From Pseudomonas sp. P7548 (GTDB taxonomy: Bacteria; Pseudomonadota; Gammaproteobacteria; Pseudomonadales; Pseudomonadaceae): 64,000 nt of DNA. The stretch lies in assembly GCF_013386585.1 (NCBI RefSeq), contig NZ_JACARO010000047.1:186001-250000 (forward strand), read 5' to 3'. The position numbers and the translations under genes were made by a program. Shown one piece after another: positions 32,460 through 40,622 of the stretch. Numbering within the stretch: the first letter of the stretch is position 1; each line of letters begins with the position of its first letter. The notes under the pieces were generated by a model that did no database searches, was not told where the DNA came from, and worked only from the letters and a program-made list of their open reading frames with translations.

Positions 32460-35306
32460 TTACAGGCTGGAAATCCGCGCATGTTGCTCCGCCAGCTTGC
32501 CCAGGGCCTGTTCAGCCTCGGCCAGTTTGGCGCGTTCTTTCTCGATCACTTCTGCCGGTGCCTTGTCGACAAATGCCGCGTTGGACAGCTTGCCGCCCAC
32601 CCGTTGCACTTCGCCTTGCAGGCGTGCGATTTCCTTGTCGAGACGGGCCAGTTCCGCACCCTTGTCGATCAGGCCGGCCATCGGCACCAGCACTTCCATG
32701 TCGCCAACCAGTGCGGTAGCAGACAACGGCGCTTCGGCATCAGCGGCCAATACTGTGATGGATTCGAGCTTCGCCAACTTCTTGAGCAGCGCATCGTTCT
32801 CGGTGAGACGACGCTGATCTTCAGCACTGGCGTTCTTCACGAACACCGCCAGGGGCTTGCCCGGGCCGATGTTCATCTCGGCGCGGATGTTGCGCGTGCC
32901 GAGCATCAGGGTCTTGAGCCATTCGATATCGCTTTCGGCCGCCTCATCGATACGTGCTTCGTTGGCCATTGGCCAAGGCTGCAGCATGATGGTCTTGCCT
33001 TCGATACCGGCCAGCGGCGCGAGGCGCTGCCAGATTTCTTCGGTGATGAACGGCATGAACGGGTGTGCCAAACGCAGCGCCACTTCCAATACGCGCACCA
33101 GGGTGCGGCGAGTGCCGCGTTGGCGTTCGATCGGCGCGTTCTCGTCCCACAGCACCGGCTTGGACAGTTCCAGGTACCAGTCGCAATACTGGTTCCAGAT
33201 GAACTCGTACAGGGCCTGTGCGGCCAGGTCGAAACGGAACTGGTCGAGCTGGCGGGTCACTTCGGCTTCGGTGCGTTGCAGCTGCGAGATGATCCAGCGA
33301 TCCGCCAGGCTCAGTTCGACGGCTTCGCCGTTCTGGCCGCAGTCTTCGCCCTTGTCCAGCACATAGCGCGCCGCGTTCCAGATCTTGTTGCAGAAGTTGC
33401 GATAGCCTTCGACGCGGCCCATGTCGAACTTGATGTCACGACCGGTGGACGCCAGCGAGCAGAAGGTGAAGCGCAGGGCGTCGGTGCCGTAGCTGGCGAT
33501 GCCGTCGGCGAACTCGTCGCGGGTCTGCTTCTCGATCTTCTTCGCCAGTTTCGGCTGCATCAGGCCCGAGGTGCGTTTTTGCACCAGGGTTTCCAGGTCG
33601 ATGCCGTCGATGATGTCCAGCGGGTCCAGTACGTTGCCCTTGGACTTGGACATCTTCTGGCCCTGGCCATCCCGCACCAGGCCGTGCACGTACACGGTCT
33701 TGAACGGAACCTGCGGGGTCCCATCTTCGTTCTTCACCAAGTGCATGGTCAGCATGATCATCCGGGCAACCCAGAAGAAAATGATGTCGAAGCCGGTGAC
33801 CAGTACGTCGGTGGAGTGGAATTTCTTGAGGAATTCGGTCTGCTGCGGCCAACCCAGGGTGGAGAACGTCCACAGGCCCGAGCTGAACCAGGTGTCCAGT
33901 ACGTCGTTGTCCTGCTGCAGCGCAACGTCGGCACCGAGGTTGTGCTTGGCGCGCACTTCGGCTTCGTCGCGGCCTACATAGACCTTGCCCGACTCGTCGT
34001 ACCAGGCCGGAATGCGGTGGCCCCACCACAGTTGACGGCTGATGCACCAGTCCTGGATGTCACGCATCCACGAGAAGTACATGTTTTCGTACTGCTTGGG
34101 CACGAACTGGATGCGACCGTCTTCCACGGCGGCGATGGCAGGTTCTGCCAACGGCTTGGTGGACACGTACCACTGGTCGGTCAGCCACGGCTCGATCACG
34201 GTACCGGAACGGTCGCCCTTCGGCACTTTCAGGCCGTGGTCGTCCACGCTTACCAGGAGGCCGGCAGCGTCAAAGGCCGCGACGATCTGCTTGCGTGCTT
34301 CGAAACGGTCGAGGCCGGCGTATTCGGCCGGGATCTTGCCGTCGATGCTCTCGTTCAGCGTGCCGTCCAGGTTGAACACCTGGCAGGCCGGCAATACGGC
34401 GGCGTTTTTATCGAAGATGTTCAGCAGCGGCAGGTTGTGGCGCTTGCCGACTTCGTAGTCGTTGAAATCGTGGGCCGGGGTGATTTTCACACAGCCGGTG
34501 CCGAATTCAGGGTCGCAGTAGTCGTCCGCGATGATCGGGATGCGGCGGCCAACCAAGGGCAGCTCGACGAACTTGCCGATCAGCGCCTGGTAGCGCTCGT
34601 CGTTCGGGTTAACCGCGACGGCGGCGTCGCCGAGCATGGTTTCCGGACGGGTGGTGGCGACGATCAGGTAATCATTGCCTTCAGCGGTCTTGGCGCCGTC
34701 GGCCAGCGGGTACTTGAGGTTCCACAGGAAACCCTTCTCGTCGTGGTTTTCCACTTCGAGATCGGAAATTGCCGTGTGCAACTTGGTGTCCCAGTTCACC
34801 AGACGCTTGCCGCGGTAGATCAGGCCGTCTTCATGCAGGCGCACGAAGGCTTCTTTAACAGCTTCCGACAGGCCGTCGTCCATGGTGAAGCGCTCGCGGC
34901 TCCAGTCTACGGACGAACCCAGGCGACGGATCTGACGGCTGATGTTGCCGCCGGACTGGTCTTTCCATTCCCAGATCTTTTCCAGGAATTTCTCGCGACC
35001 CAGGTCGTGGCGGCTCTGGCCGGTGGCTTCGAGTTGGCGCTCCACCAGCATCTGGGTGGCGATACCGGCGTGGTCGGTGCCCGGCTGCCACAGGGTGTTG
35101 CGGCCCTGCATGCGGCGGAAACGGATCAACGCATCCATGATCGCATTGTTGAAGCCATGGCCCATGTGCAGGCTGCCAGTGACGTTCGGTGGCGGAATCA
35201 TGATGGTGTAGGAATCGCCCGCGCCTTGCGGGGCGAAATAATTCTCGGATTCCCAGGTGTTGTACCAGGAAGTTTCGATGGCGTGCGGCTGGTAGGTCTT
35301 ATCCAT
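32460..35306 (-). CDS. valS: Valyl-tRNA synthetase
   Basis: A class I aminoacyl-tRNA synthetase of 948 residues that charges tRNA-Val. The HIGH-type motif appears in PPPNVTGSLHMGHGF and KMSKS in GQKMSKSKGNVLDP. An editing domain lies between them ('VATTRPETMLGD'), and a C-terminal coiled coil follows ('LARLDKEIARLQGEVQRVGGKL'). ATG 35306 (MDKTYQPHAIE) matches the usual Pseudomonas start; an ATG at 35330 would add 8 residues. holC and a small gene lie upstream on the same strand. Confidence 0.97.
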   Translation of the reverse strand: MDKTYQPHAIETSWYNTWESENYFAPQGAGDSYTIMIPPPNVTGSLHMGHGFNNAIMDALIRFRRMQGRNTLWQPGTDHAGIATQMLVERQLEATGQSRHDLGREKFLEKIWEWKDQSGGNISRQIRRLGSSVDWSRERFTMDDGLSEAVKEAFVRLHEDGLIYRGKRLVNWDTKLHTAISDLEVENHDEKGFLWNLKYPLADGAKTAEGNDYLIVATTRPETMLGDAAVAVNPNDERYQALIGKFVELPLVGRRIPIIADDYCDPEFGTGCVKITPAHDFNDYEVGKRHNLPLLNIFDKNAAVLPACQVFNLDGTLNESIDGKIPAEYAGLDRFEARKQIVAAFDAAGLLVSVDDHGLKVPKGDRSGTVIEPWLTDQWYVSTKPLAEPAIAAVEDGRIQFVPKQYENMYFSWMRDIQDWCISRQLWWGHRIPAWYDESGKVYVGRDEAEVRAKHNLGADVALQQDNDVLDTWFSSGLWTFSTLGWPQQTEFLKKFHSTDVLVTGFDIIFFWVARMIMLTMHLVKNEDGTPQVPFKTVYVHGLVRDGQGQKMSKSKGNVLDPLDIIDGIDLETLVQKRTSGLMQPKLAKKIEKQTRDEFADGIASYGTDALRFTFCSLASTGRDIKFDMGRVEGYRNFCNKIWNAARYVLDKGEDCGQNGEAVELSLADRWIISQLQRTEAEVTRQLDQFRFDLAAQALYEFIWNQYCDWYLELSKPVLWDENAPIERQRGTRRTLVRVLEVALRLAHPFMPFITEEIWQRLAPLAGIEGKTIMLQPWPMANEARIDEAAESDIEWLKTLMLGTRNIRAEMNIGPGKPLAVFVKNASAEDQRRLTENDALLKKLAKLESITVLAADAEAPLSATALVGDMEVLVPMAGLIDKGAELARLDKEIARLQGEVQRVGGKLSNAAFVDKAPAEVIEKERAKLAEAEQALGKLAEQHARISSL

Positions 35307-35411
35307 GCGCGGCGGGACCCTAGTTGGCATTTATTCAGGAAAGCCGGCAAGTATAACGGGGCAGGGCGTGGAGGGCGAGTTGAAGACGGCCTGAAGGTCG
35401 ATGCAAACCAA

Positions 35412-35500
35412 TGTGGGAGCTGGCTTGCCTGCGATAGCTATCTGTCAGTCAACTCATCAGGGCCTGATACACCGCTATCGCAGGCAAGCCAGCTCCCACA
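35412..35500. repeat. REPIN between valS and the gene upstream
   Basis: Perfect arms TGTGGGAGCTGGCTTGCCTG and CAGGCAAGCCAGCTCCCACA. It lies between two co-directional genes and could dampen read-through from holC to valS. Confidence 0.92.
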
Positions 35501-35515
35501 GGAGGTCTGTCCATC

Positions 35516-35905
35516 TCAGGACTGGTATTGGCTGAGCAATCGCTCCATCCGCGCATCCATCCGGCGTTTGATCTCCGCCTCGATATGCGGGGCAAAGTCG
35601 TCGATCACGTCCTGCATGATCAGTTGCGCGGCGGCGCGCAGTTCGTTGTCCAGGTGCAGCAGCAGGGCGTCAGGCGCTTTTTCAGCGGCGGCAGGCGCAG
35701 GTTCGGCAGCGGGAGCCTCAGCAACTGGTTCGGGTGTCACGGGCTTGCCGCCGACCATGTCGAACAGCAGCGGAATCTGTACCTCGCCCTCGACTGATTC
35801 GGTCAACAGCGGCGGTTGCAAGTCATCATCACCGAGCAACTGACGGATCGACTCCAGGTCGTCCAGCAGGTGGTCGTCTTTTTTTATAGGGTTGGGAGTG
35901 TCCAT
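35516..35905 (-). CDS. Conserved protein between holC and valS
   Basis: A protein of 129 residues of unknown function, co-directional with holC and 7 bases after its stop. It has an acidic N terminus (DDHLLDDLESIRQLLGDDD), a Pro/Ala-rich linker (about 55-75) and a C-terminal helical stretch 'QLIMQDVIDDFAPHIEAEIKRRMDARMERLL' that looks able to form a coiled coil. I recall a protein of this kind between holC and valS in other pseudomonads. No enzymatic motif is visible. Confidence 0.8.
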   Translation of the reverse strand: MDTPNPIKKDDHLLDDLESIRQLLGDDDLQPPLLTESVEGEVQIPLLFDMVGGKPVTPEPVAEAPAAEPAPAAAEKAPDALLLHLDNELRAAAQLIMQDVIDDFAPHIEAEIKRRMDARMERLLSQYQS

Positions 35906-35912
35906 CGTTTAC

Positions 35913-36341
35913 TCAAAGTCGTTGTAGCCGGTGATCTTGGAGAGGATAGCCCTGTTCACGGTAGAAACGGAAACTCTCCCGCGCGGCCTGACGAATAGCC
36001 GGATCTTCCACCACTACTTCGGCCACCCGGGCAAACGCCTTGGCAAAGGGCGGCACTTTCAGGTCCAGGTTGACCAGCAGGTCATGGTGATCGCCGCAAC
36101 TGTCCCCTAAACCGAGGACAACAAGACCGTCGGGTTCGGACTCGGCGGGGCCGTGGGGCACGAAGCTCTCGCCCTTGAAGCGCCACAGGCGGGCGTCCAG
36201 TTCGTCGCGTTGGGCGGCATCGCTGCAGTGCAGGTAGATACGGTGGCCCATTCGCCAGGCTTTTTCGGTGAGTTTGCAGGCAAAGTCCAGGCGCGCAAGC
36301 GGGTCGGCGCTGGGCAATATATAGAAGTCGACTTGGGTCAT
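35913..36341 (-). CDS. holC: DNA polymerase III chi subunit
   Basis: A protein of 142 residues and part of the clamp-loader, where chi links polymerase III to single-strand binding protein. It starts MTQVDFYILPSADPLARLDFACKLTEKAWRMGHRIYLHC, typical of HolC. ATG 36341 has AGGAAA seven bases upstream; the frame open to 36482 runs through REP sequence and is not coding. pepA lies upstream on the same strand as in other pseudomonads, separated by a composite repeat. Confidence 0.93.
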   Translation of the reverse strand: MTQVDFYILPSADPLARLDFACKLTEKAWRMGHRIYLHCSDAAQRDELDARLWRFKGESFVPHGPAESEPDGLVVLGLGDSCGDHHDLLVNLDLKVPPFAKAFARVAEVVVEDPAIRQAARESFRFYREQGYPLQDHRLQRL

Positions 36342-36371
36342 TACATTTCCTGGGCTTACGCATAACCCCTC

Positions 36372-36496
36372 GTAGGAGCCCGGCTTGCCGGCGATGGCGT
36401 CTTTGAAAACGTGCGCGAAGCGTCCCCAATAGCTGGGGACTGCTTCGCAGTCCAACGGGAGCAAGCTCCCTCGCCACAACAAGCCGGGCCCTACAA
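36372..36496. repeat. Composite repeat: one REP inserted inside another
   Basis: The outer element has left arm GTAGGAGCCCGGCTTGCCGG (36372-36391) and right-arm remnant AAGCCGGGCCCTACAA (36481-36496). Between them lies material of the other family, ending CGGGAGCAAGCTCCCTCGCC (36456-36475) then ACA. The pieces are therefore nested. Confidence 0.8.
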
Positions 36497-36507
36497 GGGT
36501 GTTGCGA

Positions 36508-37998
36508 TTAGGCCTTGGCGCGATCCAGCAGGTACTGGGTCAGCAGGGGAACCGGACGGCCAGTGGCGCCCTTGTCCTTGCCGCCGCTGGTCCAGGCCGT
36601 GCCGGCGATGTCCAGGTGCGCCCAGTTGAAGTTTTTGGCGAAGCGCGACAGGAAGCAGGCTGCGGTGATGGTGCCGGCTTTCGGGCCGCCGATGTTGGCG
36701 ATGTCGGCGAACGGGCTGTCCAGCTGTTCCTGGTACTCATCGAACAGCGGCAGTTGCCAGGCGCGGTCGTCGGCTGCTTTACCGGCGCTGAGCAGTTGCT
36801 CGATCAGCTCGTCGCTGTTGCCCAGCAGGCCCGAGGTGTGGGAACCCAGGGCCACGATGCAGGCACCGGTCAGGGTGGCGATGTCGATCACGGCCTGCGG
36901 CTTGAAGCGCTCGGCGTAGGTCAGGGCGTCGCAGAGCACCAAACGGCCTTCGGCGTCGGTGTTGAGGATTTCGACGGTCTGGCCGCTCAGGGTGGTGACG
37001 ATGTCGCCCGGACGGGTCGCGCCGCCGCTCGGCATGTTCTCGGCGCAGGCCAGGATGCACACCAGGTTGATCGGCAGCTTGAGCTCCAGCACGGCACGCA
37101 GGGTGCCGAACACGCTGGCGGCGCCGCCCATGTCGTACTTCATTTCGTCCATGCCCAGGCCCGGCTTGAGGCTGATGCCGCCGGTGTCGAAGGTGATGCC
37201 TTTGCCGACCAGGGCGTAAGGCTTCTCGGACTTCTTGCCGCCGTTGTATTGCATCACGATCAGGCGTGGCGGCTGGTCGCTGCCCTGGCCCACGGCGTAG
37301 AACGAGCCCATGCCCAGTTCCTTGATCTTCTTCTCGTCCAGCACTTCGACCTTCAGGCCCTTGAACTCTTTGCCCAGTGCCTTGGCTTGTTCGCCGAGGA
37401 AGGTGGGGTGGCAGATGTTCGGCGGCAGGTTGCCCAGGTCGCGGGTGAACGACATGCCCTTGGCAATGGCGGTAGCGTGGGTCACGGCGCGCTCGACTTC
37501 AGCCTGGGCAGCCTTGATGGTCAGCAGGGTGATTTTTTTCAGGGCGCGAGGTTCGGCCTTGGTGCTCTTGAATTGGTCGAAGATATAGCCGCCATCCACC
37601 AGGCTTTCAGCCAGCAGGCGGGTCTTGCCATAGCTGTCACGGCCTTTGACCACCACTTCATCCAGCGCCAGGGCCGCATCGGTGCCGCCCAGGCCTTTGA
37701 GGGTGGTGAGGATGCCGCTGACGATCTTGCGGAAAGGGCGGTCGCCCAGTTCGGCATCTTTGCCCACGCCCACCAGCAGCACGCGGTCGGCCTTGAGGTT
37801 GGGCAGGCTTTGCAGCAGCAGGCTCTGGCCCACTTTGCCGGCCAGGTCGCCGCGCTTGAGGACCGCGCTGATGGCGCCGCCGCTCAGTTCATCCAGTTGC
37901 TTGGCGGCGACGCCGAGTTTGCGGCCTTCGCCGACAGCGACCACGAGGGTGGCGGTTTTCAACGTTTCGGGGCTAACGCTTTTTACAACCAATTCCAT
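36508..37998 (-). CDS. pepA: Leucyl aminopeptidase (M17)
   Basis: A two-metal hexameric aminopeptidase of 496 residues that removes N-terminal leucine and other residues. The M17 signature NTDAEGRL is present, and the metal ligands include 'VGKGITFDTGGISLKPGLGMDEMKYDMGGAA' with its lysine. Family members can also bind DNA (XerA/CarP role in E. coli). ATG 37998 has AAGGGA upstream; an open frame continuing to 39300 is antisense to lptF and is not coding. It is divergent from lptF. Confidence 0.96.
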   Translation of the reverse strand: MELVVKSVSPETLKTATLVVAVGEGRKLGVAAKQLDELSGGAISAVLKRGDLAGKVGQSLLLQSLPNLKADRVLLVGVGKDAELGDRPFRKIVSGILTTLKGLGGTDAALALDEVVVKGRDSYGKTRLLAESLVDGGYIFDQFKSTKAEPRALKKITLLTIKAAQAEVERAVTHATAIAKGMSFTRDLGNLPPNICHPTFLGEQAKALGKEFKGLKVEVLDEKKIKELGMGSFYAVGQGSDQPPRLIVMQYNGGKKSEKPYALVGKGITFDTGGISLKPGLGMDEMKYDMGGAASVFGTLRAVLELKLPINLVCILACAENMPSGGATRPGDIVTTLSGQTVEILNTDAEGRLVLCDALTYAERFKPQAVIDIATLTGACIVALGSHTSGLLGNSDELIEQLLSAGKAADDRAWQLPLFDEYQEQLDSPFADIANIGGPKAGTITAACFLSRFAKNFNWAHLDIAGTAWTSGGKDKGATGRPVPLLTQYLLDRAKA

Positions 37999-38110
37999 TT
38001 TCGGGTCCCTTATAAAGGTCTGAGAGCCTGGCGTTTGTACGCAGGCTTTAAAGCATGGCAGCTGTGTAAACCGCCAGCGACAAAGGCCGCAGTTTGAACC
38101 TCGCCAGCGG

Positions 38111-38268
38111 AGCCTGACAACCCTTGCCAGCAGCTTTGTGTACGCGCATGAGGTTGCGCAGTGACAGGCGCGGCCAATCACAGGATAATGCGCCATCTTT
38201 TTAGCCGGCCCGTGTAAATGGGCTGACTGGTATGCTTGCTTGTTTGGCCGCCTTAGCCTGACAACCCT
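38111..38268. repeat. Direct repeat AGCCTGACAACCCT flanking the pepA-lptF gap
   Basis: Identical 14-mers at 38111-38124 and 38255-38268, 144 bases apart, in the divergent gap 37999-38280. The second lies just before the lptF ribosome site. No regulator is assigned. The rest of the gap shows no gene. Confidence 0.5.
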
Positions 38269-38280
38269 GGAGTGTCTGGT

Positions 38281-39399
38281 TTGATCGTCTTCCGTTATCT
38301 GTCCCGCGAAGTCCTGTTGACCCTGAGTGCCGTGAGTGCGGTATTGCTGGTCATCACCATGAGTGGTCGTTTCGTCAAGTTCCTTGCCCAGGCTGCCTCG
38401 GGCGCCCTGGATCCGGGCTCGTTGTTCCTGATCATGGGCTTCCGCCTGCCGGGCTTCCTGCAACTTATCCTGCCCCTTGGCCTGTTTCTCGGCATCTTGC
38501 TGGCTTATGGCCGGTTGTACCTTGAAAGCGAGATGACCGTGCTTTCCGCCACCGGCATGAGCCAGCAGCGTTTGCTGGCCATGACCATGGTGCCGGCCGC
38601 CGGTGTTGCGCTGGTGGTGGCCTGGCTGAGCATGAGCCTGGCGCCACAAGGGGCCATGCAGTTCCAGTTGCTGCTGAACAAGCAGGACGCCATGACCGAG
38701 TTCGACACCCTGGAACCAGGGCGTTTCCAGGCGCTCAATGACGGCACGCGAGTGACCTACACGGAAACCATGACAGAAGACCGCGCCAATCTGGGCGGCG
38801 TGTTCATCTCCCAGAAAAACCTGGGGCAGAACCAGAAAGACCGTGGCATTTCCATTCTGGTGGCCGACACCGGCCGCCAGGAAGTACGCCCTGACGGCAG
38901 CCGTTACCTGATCCTGGAAAATGGCTACCGCTATGACGGCAGCCCTGGCCTGGCGGACTATCGTGCAATCAAGTACGACACCTATGGCGTGATGCTCGCC
39001 AAGCCCGATGTCAGTGACGAAGTGACCGACCGCGATGCGCTGCCGACCTCGTCGCTGTTCGGCAGCCAGGAGCTGCGCTCCATTGCCGAACTGCAGTGGC
39101 GTCTGTCCCTGCCGTTGCTGGTGTTCATTGTCACACTGATGGCCGTGCCGCTGTCGCGCGTCAACCCGCGCCAGGGCCGTTTCCTCAAGCTGCTGCCGGC
39201 GATCCTGCTGTACATGGCCTACCTCACCATCCTGATTTCCGCCCGTGGTTCCCTGGAGAAAGGCAAGCTGTCGCCGGTCCTGGGCCTGTGGTGGGTGCAC
39301 GGGATTTTCCTGGCGATCGGCCTGGGGTTGCTCTACTGGGAGCCTATTCGTTTGAAAATGAAGAGCCGTCGTGGCCTGAAGGAGCTGGCTCGTGGCTAA
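38281..39399 (+). CDS. lptF: LPS export ABC permease LptF
   Basis: An inner-membrane subunit of 372 residues of the LptB2FG transporter, which moves lipopolysaccharide from the inner membrane to the Lpt bridge. It has six TM segments around a large periplasmic domain, with 'LILPLGLFLGILLAYGRLYLESEMTVLSATGMSQ' as the coupling-helix region. I chose TTG 38281 because GGAG (38269-38272) lies eight bases before it and related proteins start MIVFRYLSRE. The GTG at 38272 overlaps the ribosome site. It overlaps lptG by 8 bases. Confidence 0.94.
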   Translation: MIVFRYLSREVLLTLSAVSAVLLVITMSGRFVKFLAQAASGALDPGSLFLIMGFRLPGFLQLILPLGLFLGILLAYGRLYLESEMTVLSATGMSQQRLLAMTMVPAAGVALVVAWLSMSLAPQGAMQFQLLLNKQDAMTEFDTLEPGRFQALNDGTRVTYTETMTEDRANLGGVFISQKNLGQNQKDRGISILVADTGRQEVRPDGSRYLILENGYRYDGSPGLADYRAIKYDTYGVMLAKPDVSDEVTDRDALPTSSLFGSQELRSIAELQWRLSLPLLVFIVTLMAVPLSRVNPRQGRFLKLLPAILLYMAYLTILISARGSLEKGKLSPVLGLWWVHGIFLAIGLGLLYWEPIRLKMKSRRGLKELARG

Positions 39400-40471
39400 G
39401 CTAGATCGCTACATTGGTAGCAGCGTACTGATCGCCATCCTGGCGGTATTGGGCATCATCCTCGGCCTGGCTTCGTTGTTCGCCTTTATTGATGAAGTTG
39501 GCAACGTCACCAATACCTACACGGTCATGGACGTGCTGGGCTTCGTGGCGCTCACCGCCCCGCGTCGCCTCTACGACATGATGCCGATGGCCGCGTTGAT
39601 CGGTTGCCTGATCGGCCTGGGCAGCCTGGCCAGCAGCAGCGAACTGACCATCATGCGCGCAGCCGGTGTTTCCATCGGCCGCATCGTCTGGGCGGTGATG
39701 AAACCCATGCTGCTGCTGATGGCCTGCAGCGTGCTGATCGGCGAGTACGTGGCACCGCCCTCCGAAGCTGCAGCCCAGGCCAACCGCGCCCTGGCACAGG
39801 GTTCGGGCGATGCGCAAAGCTCCAAGCACGGCCTGTGGCACCGCCAGGGTGATGAGTTCATCCACATCAACGCCGTGCAACCGGGCGGCCTGTTGATTGG
39901 TGTGACGCGCTACACCTTCGACAAAGAGCGTCACATGTTGTCGTCCAGCTTCGCCAAGCGTGCGCAGTACAGTGATCAAAAGTGGCAGCTGACCGATGTC
40001 ACCACCACTTACTTCCGCAATATCGGCCAGGGCACCAAGGCCAGCACCGAAGTCATCAGCGTGCCGAGCGAAGCGTGGGATATCGCGCTTAAGCCGGAAC
40101 TTCTGAATACGGTAGTGATGATCCCGGAAAGCCTGCCGATCTCCGGGCTTTGGGGCTACATCCATTACCTGAAGGATCAGGGCCTGAACAATGGCCGCTA
40201 CTGGCTGGCATTCTGGGTAAAAGTCTTGCAGCCGGTGGTAACTGCTGCCCTGGTGTTGATGGCCATCTCGTTCATCTTCGGCCCGCTGCGCTCCGTGACC
40301 CTGGGGCAGCGTGTGTTCACCGGCGTGCTGGTAGGTTTCACCTTCCGCATTGCCCAGGACCTGCTCGGCCCCTCGAGCCTGGTGTTTGGCTTCTCGCCGC
40401 TGTTTGCGGTGCTGGTGCCTACCACTATTTGCGCCCTGGCCGGGTTCTGGCTGTTGCGCCGGGCCGGTTGA
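39392..40471 (+). CDS. lptG: LPS export ABC permease LptG
   Basis: The partner permease of LptF, 359 residues, again with six TM segments and a periplasmic beta-jellyroll. Motifs include 'PRRLYDMMPMAALIGCLIGLGSLASSSELTIMRAAGVS'. It starts at GTG 39392 inside lptF, which fits equimolar synthesis, and is followed by a terminator. The ATPase gene lptB is not in the window. Confidence 0.95.
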   Translation: MAKLDRYIGSSVLIAILAVLGIILGLASLFAFIDEVGNVTNTYTVMDVLGFVALTAPRRLYDMMPMAALIGCLIGLGSLASSSELTIMRAAGVSIGRIVWAVMKPMLLLMACSVLIGEYVAPPSEAAAQANRALAQGSGDAQSSKHGLWHRQGDEFIHINAVQPGGLLIGVTRYTFDKERHMLSSSFAKRAQYSDQKWQLTDVTTTYFRNIGQGTKASTEVISVPSEAWDIALKPELLNTVVMIPESLPISGLWGYIHYLKDQGLNNGRYWLAFWVKVLQPVVTAALVLMAISFIFGPLRSVTLGQRVFTGVLVGFTFRIAQDLLGPSSLVFGFSPLFAVLVPTTICALAGFWLLRRAG

Positions 40472-40487
40472 TACCGCGCTTATGTTC

Positions 40488-40522
40488 AAAAAATGCCCCA
40501 GTCGAGAGACCGGGGCATTTTT
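40488..40522 (+). terminator. Terminator after lptFG
   Basis: Stem AAAAAATGCCCC / GGGGCATTTTT with a 12-base loop, 17 bases after the lptG stop. Confidence 0.93.
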
Positions 40523-40622
40523 GTTCTGGTCAGCAAAGATGACGTCTGGCCAGAGCATCAGGTACAATTCCCGGCTATTTTTCAGCGGGCAATCTGCCTG
40601 CAGCCTTTTTGAGTGTTGATCC

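Noticed and set aside
32481..35843. A 1120-codon open frame antisense to valS
   Set aside because: valS on the other strand has complete family motifs; the antisense frame has none and arises from high GC codon bias.
38002..39300. Extension of the pepA reading frame across the promoter and antisense to lptF
   Set aside because: PepA has its normal start and ribosome site at 37998, and lptF is clearly coding on the plus strand.
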